DNA from: Kitasatospora sp040298565
GTDB lineage: Bacteria > Actinomycetota > Actinomycetes > Streptomycetales > Streptomycetaceae
DNA length: 16,933 nucleotides
Assembly (NCBI RefSeq): GCF_040298565.1
Contig: NZ_JBEPAK010000153.1
Span: 1 to 16,933, forward strand
Reading direction: 5' to 3'
The notes under the pieces are model-generated. The model saw only the letters and a list, made by a program, of their open reading frames with translations, had not been told where the DNA came from and made no database searches. Below are positions 6,104-12,675 of the stretch, in pieces (the first letter of the stretch is position 1; each line of letters begins with the position of its first letter). Made by a program: the position numbers and the translations under genes.

Positions 6104-7297
6104 ATGACCGCGAGCAGCACCCGGCCCGGCCCCGCGCCGTACGCCCCCCGCACCGCCGGGGCGCGCGCCCACGCCCCCGCACCGGACTCCCCCACTCCCT
6201 GCGCGCCCTCGTACCACCGGCTGGCCGTGCTCGACCCGGTCGTACGGGTGCGCTGCGCACCGCCCCGGCCGGGCGACGGCCGACCGGACTCCGCCGGCCC
6301 CGCGGCCGCCCGCCTGATCCCCGCCGGGCCGATCTGCGCCGGCCCGACCGCCCCCGACCGGACCGGCACCGGCCCGGTCGCCGCAGGCCTGGCCTCCGCC
6401 GGCCTGGCCACGGCCGGCCTGACCATCGCCGACCTGGCCGCGGAGCCCGCGGCGGTGCGCGCCTGGATCGCCCACGACGCCCGGGAGGGCCTCGCCCGCT
6501 ACGGGCGGCCGCTGCGCCCGGACGTGGCCGCCGGCTTCGGGCTGCACCGCTTCGTCTGGCCGGTCTCGCTGCTGTTCACCGTGCCGTGGTTCCTGGAGCG
6601 GCGCGTCCCGCTGCTCGGCCCGGGAGACGTCTCGGTGCGCCGGGCAGCGGTCTGGGACTCGGGCGCGGACTCGGGCTCTGATTCAGGAGCGGACTCGGGA
6701 GCGGGCTCGAGTCCGGGCCCGGTCGAGCTGACCGTCCGGCCGGAGGCCTTCGTCTGCCTGCCGGACGACCCCGCGGCCGCGTCGCCGCAGGCCCGCACCG
6801 CGCCGGACGAGGAGGCGCTGGCCGCCGAACTGCGCCGCACGCTGGGAGAGTTCCTCGAACCGGTCCTGGCCGCCTTCGCTCCGGCGGTGCGGCGCGGCCC
6901 GCGCGTGTTGTGGGCGATGGCCACCGACGCGGTGGTCGAGGGACTCGGGTACGCGGGCGGGCTGCTCGGGGAGCGGGAGCGGGCGCGCGCCGAGCTGACC
7001 GCGCTGCTGGCGCCCGGGGAGCCCGCCGCGTGCGCGCCCGGCGCGGGGCGGTGCCCCGCTCCCGCCCCCGCACCCTTCACCCCGGGCGCGGGGTTCACGG
7101 AGCCGGCGCCCGCACCAACGGCCGCCCCAGACGGAGCGGGCAGCGCGGTGAGCCGCCCGGCGGACACCGCGGACGGTCCGGCGGAGGGCGCGGACGGTGC
7201 TTCGGACACCGACCGAGCCCGGGCCAGTTGCTGCCTCGTGTACACCGTCGAGCCCGCCGACATGTGCGGCGGCTGCCCCCGGATCCGGCGGCGCTGA
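6104..7297 (+). CDS. FhuF-like [2Fe-2S] ferric-siderophore reductase
   Basis: The product (397 residues) is a cytoplasmic ferric iron reductase of the FhuF type, which releases iron from imported siderophores. The diagnostic feature is the C-terminal cluster motif CC-x10-C-x2-C (Cys376, Cys377, Cys388, Cys391, followed by PR), the unusual [2Fe-2S] binding arrangement of FhuF. Upstream, the segment ARYGRPLRPDVAAGFGLHRFVWPVSLLFTVPWFLERRVPLL (residues 131-171, written in part) fits the family core, and WAMATDAVVEG (270-280) is typical. The protein is longer than usual because of low-complexity insertions: an Ala/Gly-rich stretch (65-105), an Asp-Ser-Gly repeat (186-203) and a Pro/Ala-rich linker (305-370). 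The ATG at 6104 has a GGGGG run 6 bp upstream; upstream ATGs at 5990 and 6091 look less likely. The iron box at 5940-5958 predicts induction by iron starvation. No siderophore synthesis or transport gene is in the window. Confidence 0.87.
   Translation: MTASSTRPGPAPYAPRTAGARAHAPAPDSPTPCAPSYHRLAVLDPVVRVRCAPPRPGDGRPDSAGPAAARLIPAGPICAGPTAPDRTGTGPVAAGLASAGLATAGLTIADLAAEPAAVRAWIAHDAREGLARYGRPLRPDVAAGFGLHRFVWPVSLLFTVPWFLERRVPLLGPGDVSVRRAAVWDSGADSGSDSGADSGAGSSPGPVELTVRPEAFVCLPDDPAAASPQARTAPDEEALAAELRRTLGEFLEPVLAAFAPAVRRGPRVLWAMATDAVVEGLGYAGGLLGERERARAELTALLAPGEPAACAPGAGRCPAPAPAPFTPGAGFTEPAPAPTAAPDGAGSAVSRPADTADGPAEGADGASDTDRARASCCLVYTVEPADMCGGCPRIRRR
6656..6717 (+). repeat. Asp-Ser-Gly coding repeat in the FhuF-like gene
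   Basis: Six-codon-type repeats of GACTCGGGNGCG variants encode alternating DSGADSG/SDSGADSG units. Two codons (TCT, GATTCA) are less GC-rich than their neighbours, suggesting recent slippage expansion. The repeat lies between the conserved core and a strand-rich segment, so it is probably a surface loop. Confidence 0.7.
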
Positions 7298-7542
7298 GCG
7301 GCACCGCCTCCGGGTCACGCGAGGTTGACGAAAATACGTCCGACAACGAATCGGGAAAGCCCGGGATTTCGGGAGAAATCCGGTTCGGATTCATATGACG
7401 ATCCGATTGACGCCGGGCCGAAGGTCCCTCTCTCCAGCGCATTGACGACGAATCAGCCGTTCCCCCGCCACGCATCCGCCATGATGGTCCCCGCCATCAC
7501 GGCGCAGGAACGCGACGCAGGAAAGCGAGGCTGGTTCCGGCG
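7298..7542. promoter_or_regulatory. AT-richer leader with overlapping palindromes upstream of the DUF2637 gene
   Basis: This 245-bp gap is much less GC-rich than its neighbours between 7325 and 7510. GGATTTCGGGAGAAATCC (7364-7381) is a 7-bp inverted repeat with a 4-nt loop, and it overlaps a second palindrome, AATCCGGTTCGGATT (7377-7391). A further ATCCGATT follows at 7401-7408. TTGACG occurs at 7325 and 7406, but no convincing -10 partner was found. It is probably the promoter and operator region of the next gene. Confidence 0.5.
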
Positions 7543-8604
7543 ATGAAATTGTCCGACATACCGCTCGGCTGGGCCGTCACCGGGGTTGCGGGGCTGCTGG
7601 TCAGCGCGCTCCTGGTGGCCCTGGCCCGGAGCCGGGGATCCGCTTCCGCCGCCGGCGCGGATTCCTGGGAGCGTTCCGAGGAACGGCGCCGCCACAAGGA
7701 ATCCCTGTACGGCGCGGCCTCGTACACGCTGCTGTTCTGCTGCGCCGGGGTCGCGGCCGCACTGTCCTTCCACGGGCTGGTCGGCTTCGGCGTGCAGAAC
7801 CTCGGTCTCTCCGGCGGCTGGGAGTACCTCGTCCCGTTCGGCCTCGACGGCGCCGCGATGTTCTGCTCGGTGCTCGCCGTCCGGGAGGCCAGCCACGGTG
7901 ACGCCGCGCTCGGCTCCCGGCTGCTGGTCTGGCTGTTCGCCGGTGCCTCCGCCTGGTTCAACTGGGTGCACGCCCCGCGCGGCTTCGGCCACGCCGGCGC
8001 CCCCCAGTTCTTCTCCGGCATGTCGCTGTCCGCGGCGATCCTCTTCGACCGGGCGCTCAAGCAGACCCGCCGGGCCGCGCTGCGCGAACAGGGCCTGGTG
8101 CCCCGCCCGTTGCCGCAGATCCGCATCGTCCGCTGGCTGCGCGCCCCGCGCGAGACCTACGCGGCCTGGTCGCTGATGCTGCTGGAGGGGGTGCGCAGCC
8201 TGGACGAGGCGGTGGACGAGGTCCGCGAGGACAAGCGGGAGCGGGCCCTGGAGAAGGAGCGCCGCAGGCTCGCGGGCCGCCGTGAGCGGGCCGAGATCCG
8301 GGCGCTCAACCGGGGCGGCCACTGGCGCGGACGCGGCGGCGGTGCACGGCAGTTGGAGTCCGGCTCGGAGCCCGCCATAGCCGGCGGGTCCGGCTCGGAG
8401 CGGCCCGAGGTGACGGCCGCCGCTCCCCGCGAGGGCGGCCCGCGCGAGGTCGGCGCGGCCGAGGGCACCGTCGTCCAGCCGGGCCTGCCGGCCCGCCCGG
8501 AGCGGCGCACCATCGACCTCACCGTGGACGAGGACACCGTCACGCTCCCCCGGCTGGACTCGCTGGAGCGCAAACTCAAGGACCTGGAGCAGCAGTTCGG
8601 CTAG
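7543..8604 (+). CDS. DUF2637 membrane protein
   Basis: This 353-residue actinobacterial membrane protein has hydrophobic segments at about 8-28, 57-78, 94-114 and 125-145, with a possible further one near 155-168. This matches the DUF2637 family, whose members occur both on conjugative actinomycete plasmids, alongside spread (Spd) proteins, and as chromosomal genes. After the membrane part comes a basic, helical, likely coiled-coil stretch (215-255, rich in Arg/Glu/Lys), then a Gly/Pro-rich linker with a GSGSE/SGSE repeat, and a short helical C-terminus (337-352, LERKLKDLEQQ). The ATG at 7543 follows a GAGG at 7527-7530, a rather long 12-bp spacing. The biochemical role is unknown. No transfer, replication or integrase gene is nearby, so I read it as a resident chromosomal gene. 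Confidence 0.8.
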   Translation: MKLSDIPLGWAVTGVAGLLVSALLVALARSRGSASAAGADSWERSEERRRHKESLYGAASYTLLFCCAGVAAALSFHGLVGFGVQNLGLSGGWEYLVPFGLDGAAMFCSVLAVREASHGDAALGSRLLVWLFAGASAWFNWVHAPRGFGHAGAPQFFSGMSLSAAILFDRALKQTRRAALREQGLVPRPLPQIRIVRWLRAPRETYAAWSLMLLEGVRSLDEAVDEVREDKRERALEKERRRLAGRRERAEIRALNRGGHWRGRGGGARQLESGSEPAIAGGSGSERPEVTAAAPREGGPREVGAAEGTVVQPGLPARPERRTIDLTVDEDTVTLPRLDSLERKLKDLEQQFG

Positions 8605-8918
8605 TCCCTGGGGGGCGGCCCCGCGGAATCGTCCCCGGCCGCCCCGGGTCGGTTCGGTTCCGGAGGCCGGGCGTGAGGACCACCTCGGCGTGGCGGCCTT
8701 CCCCCTGTTCGACACGTTCGCTCCCCGGCCGACGCACAGGAAGTCGGCCCGGCCGACTTCCCCTCCCACCACTCACCCCGGCACCGAGGAGCCGGTCCGC
8801 GCTCGGCGAGCGCCCGGGCAGCTGGAGTTCCAGCCACGGCAACGGCAGCGTCGGTGGCATCGCGGACATCGCCGACACCGACGGCTCCGGACGCCGACCG
8901 CCGCGGCGGCGCCTCCGC
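8605..8918. other. 314-bp gap between convergent genes with two hairpins
   Basis: A 9-bp stem (8612-8620 with 8637-8645, 16-nt loop) directly follows the DUF2637 stop and is a probable terminator for it. A second inverted repeat, CGTCGGTG (8849-8856) with CACCGACG (8876-8883), lies downstream of the SpoIIE gene on the minus strand and may terminate that gene. Short open frames here have atypical codon use and no recognisable product, so I see no gene. Confidence 0.5.
8612..8645 (+). terminator. 9-bp hairpin after the DUF2637 gene
   Basis: Arms GGGGCGGCC (8612-8620) and GGCCGCCCC (8637-8645) are perfectly complementary and begin 7 bp past the stop codon of the DUF2637 gene. There is no U tract. 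The position between convergent genes supports a terminator role. Confidence 0.5.
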
Positions 8919-11171
8919 TCAGGCGGCGCTCGCCCCGCTGAGTTCGAACCACATCCGCTTGCCGGAGCCGCGCGGCTCCACGCCCCAGGCGTCCGCCAGT
9001 GCCTCGACCAGCATCAGTCCGCGCCCGGAGGAGGCCTGCTCGCCCGGCGTGCGGCGGGTCGGCCACAGGTCGGACTCGTCCTCGACCTCGACCCGCAGCC
9101 GGGCCCGGCCGCCGTCCGACTCCGGCTCCCGGTAGAGCCGGGCGGTGAACATGGCGTCCCGGTCGGTGTGCCGGATGGCGTTGGTGACCAGCTCGGAGGA
9201 GAGCAGTTCGGCGGTGTCGATGAACTCGGCGACGCCCCAGCGGCGCAGCGCGTCGCGCAGTTCGGCGCGGACCTCGGCGACCCGCGCGAGGTCGGCCTGG
9301 CCGATCCGGCGGCGCAGCTGCTGGGTGGTGAGCCCACCCGCCGGGCCGTCCCAGCGCAGGAGCAGCAGCGCTATGTCGTCCTCGCGCTCGCTGGAGTCGG
9401 CGGCCTGGGAGGCGATCCGGTCGGCCAGGTCCTCGAGCGGGTCGCGGGCGGCCTCCTCGGCGGCCGGCAGCGGGCGGGCGAGGGCGCGGGTGAGCCGGCC
9501 GATGCCCTCGTCCAGGTCCATGCCGCGGGCCTCGACCAGGCCGTCGGTGCACAGCAGCACCGTCTCGCCCGGGTCCAGGCTGAACCGGGTGACCCGGTAC
9601 TCCTGGTCCGGGTCGATGCCCAGCGGCAGTCCGCCGGCCACCGGCACCACGGCGGCGGTGCCGTCGGCGCGGCGCACCACCGGGTCGAGGTGGCCGGCCC
9701 GCACCGCGTAGACCACGCCGTAGTCCACGTTGACCTCCGCGTAGGTGCAGGTGGCGAAGTGGTCGGTGTCCAGGTCGGCGAGGAAGCGGGAGGCCCGGGC
9801 CATCACCGCGGCGGGCGGGTGGCCCTCCGCCGCGTAGGCGCGCAGCGCGATCCGCAGCTGGCCCATGATCCCGGCGGCGTGCACGTCATGGCCCTGGACG
9901 TCGCCGATCACCAGGCCGACGTGCCCGCCGGGCAGCGGCACCACGTCGTACCAGTCGCCGCCGATCTGCAGGCCGGAGCCGGCCGCGAGGTAGCGCACGG
10001 CGGTGGTCACCCCGGGCACGGAGGGGACGGTGCGCGGCAGCATCACCCGCTGCAGGCCGGCCGCCAGCTCGTGCTCGGCGTCGTGCAGCCGGGCCCGGGC
10101 CAGCGACTGGGCGACCAGCCCGCCGAGGGTGGTCAGCAGGGTGCGCTCGTCGGCGTCCAGTTCCCGCTCGTCGTCGAAGCTGACCACGCAGACGCCGATC
10201 GGCCGGCCGCTGGCCACCAGCGGCAGGTAGGCCCAGGAGCCGCGGCCGGTGCGGTTGGTCTGCTCCCAGACGTCGGCGTAGCGGTCGCGGAACTCCTCGC
10301 GGTTGGAGACGAACACCGGCGTGCGGTGCTTGAGCGCCTCGGCGGCCGGGTGGCCGGGCGGCAGCACGGCGCGGTCCCAGACGGCGAGCGACTCCGAGCG
10401 GTAGCCGGAGGCGCCCAGGATCTGCGCCCGGCCGGCCTCGAAGGAGGCGAGCACGAGGCCGTCCGGCGGCAGACCGGGCAGCGGCAGTTCGGTGAAGACC
10501 CGGGCCACGTCCCGGACGGTGACGGCCTCGGAGAGGGCGCGGGCGGCCTCCTTGATGAACCGGGAGCGCTCCTCGCGCAGCAGGGCGAGCCGGTCGGCGC
10601 GGTCGCGCTTGTGCAGTTCGACGGTGGCGTCCCAGACGAAGCCCACCATCCGGGAGGCGCGGCCGAAGGCGTCCGCGAGGACCCGGCCGCGGAAGCGCAC
10701 CGCCCGCATCGTGCCGTTCGGGCCGACGGTGCGGTAGTAGGCGCCGCACTGGCCCAGTTCGGCCACCGCCCGCTCCACCCGGCGGCGCACCACGGGCGCG
10801 TCCTCGGGGTGCAGCAGGGACATGAAGGAGGCGGCGGTGCGGTCGAAGCGGCTGCGTTCGACGTCGTCCAGGCCGATGATCGCGCAGGCGCGCTGGTCGC
10901 CCTCCAGGACGTCGCGGCGGATGTCCCAGTCGAAGGAGCCGATGCCGTTGGCGGCCATCGCGGGCTCCAGCCAGTCCGGCATGGAGTCGGTGGAGGAGGG
11001 CGGCAGGCCGCCGGACAGCACGGGTGCCAGTCGTCCGGAGGCGAGCACGGGGGGCGTGCGCAGCTGGCTCCGGCGGGAGGCCTGCGCGGGCGGGCGGGCG
11101 GCTCGCGGCGGCTCCACGGCGGGCGCGCCGGGAGGAAGGGCCGGCCCCGGCGACTCGGGCTCAGTGGGCAT
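8919..11171 (-). CDS. PAS-GAF-SpoIIE phosphatase with C-terminal HATPase domain
   Basis: This 750-residue signalling protein is of the type that dephosphorylates anti-anti-sigma factors (STAS proteins) in partner-switching systems. Domains in order are: a disordered Pro/Ala-rich N-terminus (1-65); a PAS sensor (about 71-185, including DWDIRRDVLEGD and FMSLLHPED); a GAF domain (about 205-360); a PP2C/SpoIIE phosphatase (378-606) with metal-binding Asp in GGDWYD (404-409), GDVQGHD (423-429), CTDG (541-544) and EDDI (597-600); and an anti-sigma-like ATPase (611-745) with N-box SSELVTNAIRHT (Glu660, Asn664) and SGRGLMLVEALADAWGV. Metal residues are intact, so phosphatase activity is expected. The ATG at 11171 is preceded by AGGAG. 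One polypeptide therefore carries sensing, phosphatase and possible kinase or anti-sigma activities. The next gene on the same strand is related to its C-terminal domain. The signal is unknown. Confidence 0.95.
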   Translation of the reverse strand: MPTEPESPGPALPPGAPAVEPPRAARPPAQASRRSQLRTPPVLASGRLAPVLSGGLPPSSTDSMPDWLEPAMAANGIGSFDWDIRRDVLEGDQRACAIIGLDDVERSRFDRTAASFMSLLHPEDAPVVRRRVERAVAELGQCGAYYRTVGPNGTMRAVRFRGRVLADAFGRASRMVGFVWDATVELHKRDRADRLALLREERSRFIKEAARALSEAVTVRDVARVFTELPLPGLPPDGLVLASFEAGRAQILGASGYRSESLAVWDRAVLPPGHPAAEALKHRTPVFVSNREEFRDRYADVWEQTNRTGRGSWAYLPLVASGRPIGVCVVSFDDERELDADERTLLTTLGGLVAQSLARARLHDAEHELAAGLQRVMLPRTVPSVPGVTTAVRYLAAGSGLQIGGDWYDVVPLPGGHVGLVIGDVQGHDVHAAGIMGQLRIALRAYAAEGHPPAAVMARASRFLADLDTDHFATCTYAEVNVDYGVVYAVRAGHLDPVVRRADGTAAVVPVAGGLPLGIDPDQEYRVTRFSLDPGETVLLCTDGLVEARGMDLDEGIGRLTRALARPLPAAEEAARDPLEDLADRIASQAADSSEREDDIALLLLRWDGPAGGLTTQQLRRRIGQADLARVAEVRAELRDALRRWGVAEFIDTAELLSSELVTNAIRHTDRDAMFTARLYREPESDGGRARLRVEVEDESDLWPTRRTPGEQASSGRGLMLVEALADAWGVEPRGSGKRMWFELSGASAA

Positions 11172-11615
11172 GCTGCTCCTGCCGCTGCCGTGGCGGACCG
11201 CGCCGACCGTCCGGACGGGCCGCGTGGCGGTGTGATGGGTCGTGCTGGATCGGACGGTGCCGACGGACGGTGGTCAGTCGAGGTTCGGGTCTCCCCGCTG
11301 CTTCCCGCACGTGGACACACATTCCCACCATCCTGGCCAATGTTCGGCCCAGCGGCAATGGCAACGGGCGGGAAATCTTGGGCTCTGCCTTGTGGTCAGG
11401 GTGTGCTTCGGGGACGGATCGATCGACGGCGAACGGTGCGGTGGGGAGAGGGGTACGGGCCGTGACGGAAGGCGACGGCTCGGGGCGGGCACCGTTCGGG
11501 GCGGGCGCCCCTCGGGGCGGGGGCGGCGCTCAGGACGGGGCGCCGCTCGGGACGGGGGCGCGACTCGGGGCGTGGACGCCGTTCAGGGCGTGGACGCCGC
11601 TCAGGGCAGGCGAGC
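11172..11615. promoter_or_regulatory. 444-bp gap: SpoIIE promoter region and a GC-rich minisatellite
   Basis: Read on the minus strand, the part near the SpoIIE gene includes TTGCCG (11358-11353) and CAGGAT (11335-11330) with a 17-bp spacer, a plausible but unproven sigma70-type promoter. The part next to the upstream HATPase gene (about 11471-11627) is a tandem array of 16-18-bp GC-rich units. A plus-strand open frame through the repeat is not convincing as a gene. Confidence 0.35.
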
Positions 11616-11627
11616 TCAGGGCAGGGC
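11471..11627. repeat. GC-rich minisatellite of about 17-bp units
   Basis: Roughly eight or nine imperfect units of the form GCCGCTCGGGGCGGG (16-18 bp) run from about 11471 to the 3' end of the HATPase gene, drifting from a CTCGGGGC to a CTCAGGGC core. On the minus strand each unit carries CCCTGAGC or CCCCGAGC, the former containing the gene's stop context. Clean neighbours such as the two GACGCCGYTCAGGGC units (11577-11606) suggest repeated slippage. Confidence 0.75.
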
Positions 11628-12131
11628 GAGCTCGAACCAGGTGATCTTGCCGTCGCCCTTCAGCTGCACGCCCCAGGAATCCGCGAGCGCCTCCACCAGC
11701 AGCAGGCCGCGCCCGGAGGTCGCGTACTCGGGCTCCGGGTCGCGGCGGCGCCCCGGCAGCCGGCTCGCGCCGTCCTGCACCTCGATCCGCAGCCGACTGT
11801 CCGTGCCGAGGACGGCGTCGAAGACGGCGCCCTTGCCGGTGTGCAGCAGCGCGTTGGTGACCAGCTCGGAGGAGAGCAGTTCGGCGGTGTCGGAAAGCTC
11901 CGGCACTCCCCAGTGGCTCAGGGCCGTGCGCAGCCGGTGGCGGACCGCGCCGACCGCGACCAGGTCCGCCGGGTCGATCGTCAGGTGGAGCCGGCGGTGC
12001 ACCGCGCAGCCGGGCGCCGACGCGCCGGACACGGTCGTCCCGGTGCCGGCGGCAGGGCCCTGGGCCGTCCCGGCCCGGTAGGCGTCGCCCGAACTCGTCC
12101 GCTGTCGCGGGAATCGCGACTGACCGTCCAT
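11616..12131 (-). CDS. Small HATPase (anti-sigma/serine kinase-like) protein
   Basis: This 171-residue GHKL-type ATP-binding protein resembles the anti-sigma or serine-kinase components of Streptomyces partner-switching systems. Residues 44-171 form the HATPase domain: N-box DTAELLSSELVTNALLHTG (81-99, Glu89, Asn93), the G1-like VQDGAS (118-123), and SGRGLLLVEALADSWGV (139-155). These segments are nearly identical to those at the C-terminus of the SpoIIE-type protein encoded next on the same strand, so the two are paralogous. The N-terminal 40 residues are low-complexity. The chosen ATG (12131) is preceded by in-frame GTG and TTG codons at 12137 and 12134 and a G-rich stretch; a further start up to 12221 is open. 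TTGCAA (12243-12238) and GAGGAT (12219-12214), 18 bp apart, could be its promoter. No cognate anti-anti-sigma or sigma factor gene is in the window. Confidence 0.87.
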   Translation of the reverse strand: MDGQSRFPRQRTSSGDAYRAGTAQGPAAGTGTTVSGASAPGCAVHRRLHLTIDPADLVAVGAVRHRLRTALSHWGVPELSDTAELLSSELVTNALLHTGKGAVFDAVLGTDSRLRIEVQDGASRLPGRRRDPEPEYATSGRGLLLVEALADSWGVQLKGDGKITWFELALP

Positions 12132-12255
12132 CAACACATGCCCCCGCCCTCGAATCCGGGCCCCCGCCTCCGGATCCCCCGCCGGCCGGGTCGCCCCCTC
12201 GTTCTGACCACCCATCCTCATGCCCAGTTGACGACGTTTGCAACAGTGTGCGTCC

Positions 12256-12297
12256 GATCACGTGGGGTGAAAGGGGCACGGGGAGGTTCACGTGATC
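12256..12297. promoter_or_regulatory. Paired CACGTG palindromes, 33 bp apart
   Basis: GATCACGTG (12256-12264) and CACGTGATC (12289-12297) are exact reverse complements, and each contains the self-complementary core CACGTG. The centre-to-centre spacing is 33 bp, close to three helical turns, which would place bound dimers on the same DNA face. The pair lies between two divergently transcribed units. The cognate regulator is unknown. Confidence 0.55.
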
Positions 12298-12581
12298 CAA
12301 CTGCCCGCGCCGGACAGGTTTGCGAAGCGCAGTGGCGGTTTTCGAAGCCGTCCCCGTCCGATCCCGCGCACACCCGGCGCCCGGACGGACCGTGCGCCCG
12401 GCCGCGCGCCCCGGCTCGGCGGGGGCCACGCGGGGCGCGCGGACGCCGCCCTCACCCCCACCGCCCGCCCGACGGGCCGGACCGGGTCGGAGCCGCAAGG
12501 CTGGTCCCGGAAGGCTGGTCCCGGAAGGTGGACGGGGAGGCTGGACACGGCGCCCCGGTCCGGGTTCAATGACCCCCAGAT

Positions 12582-12601
12582 GTTTGAACGACGTTCTAAA
12601 C
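12582..12601. promoter_or_regulatory. Candidate TetR-family operator upstream of ureAB
   Basis: GTTTGAACGACGTTCTAAAC has a perfect 11-bp palindromic core (GAACGACGTTC) and near-symmetric GTTT/TAAAC flanks. It lies 74 bp upstream of the ureAB start. Size and symmetry fit TetR-type operators, and a TetR gene sits at the end of the same cluster. No second copy was seen before that regulator gene. Confidence 0.5.
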
Positions 12602-12675
12602 GATGGTGCGAACATCACCCCGGAAGCCCCCGGCCCCGGCCACCCCCTCCCCGGCCGACGAGCGAGCGAGGAACC

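Larger units (their letters stand above)
12132..12675. promoter_or_regulatory. Divergent regulatory region between the HATPase gene and ureAB
   Basis: This 544-bp noncoding region holds an imperfect palindrome GTTGACGACGTTTGCAAC (12227-12244); two inverted copies of GATCACGTG (12256-12264 and 12289-12297); a 14-bp tandem direct repeat AAGGCTGGTCCCGG (12497-12524) with two weaker copies; and a TetR-like palindrome (12582-12601). No complete GlnR box was recognised, although GlnR controls urease operons in related species. Open frames crossing the region lack gene-like codon use. Confidence 0.55.

Noticed and set aside
7298..8604. Integrative element suggested by DUF2637 and the GC drop
   Set aside because: No integrase, replication or transfer genes, tRNA or att repeats; the GC drop is confined to the promoter region.
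8673..11465. Very long plus-strand open frame (930 codons) opposite the SpoIIE gene
   Set aside because: It is antisense to a gene with complete phosphatase and ATPase motifs; its composition (Gly/Ala/Val/His-rich, no motifs) is typical of antisense frames in GC-rich genomes.
11462..11644. Possible small plus-strand gene starting at a GTG after GGGGAGAGG
   Set aside because: The frame is made almost entirely of the minisatellite and overlaps the 3' end of the HATPase gene.
12227..12300. GlnR box upstream of ureAB
   Set aside because: GTNAC-like and GAAA-like pieces are present, but the spacing and the second half-site do not fit the GlnR consensus.
12288..12569. Minus-strand short open frame in the ureAB leader
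   Set aside because: There is no ribosome-binding site or recognisable product, and it overlaps the repeat and operator elements.
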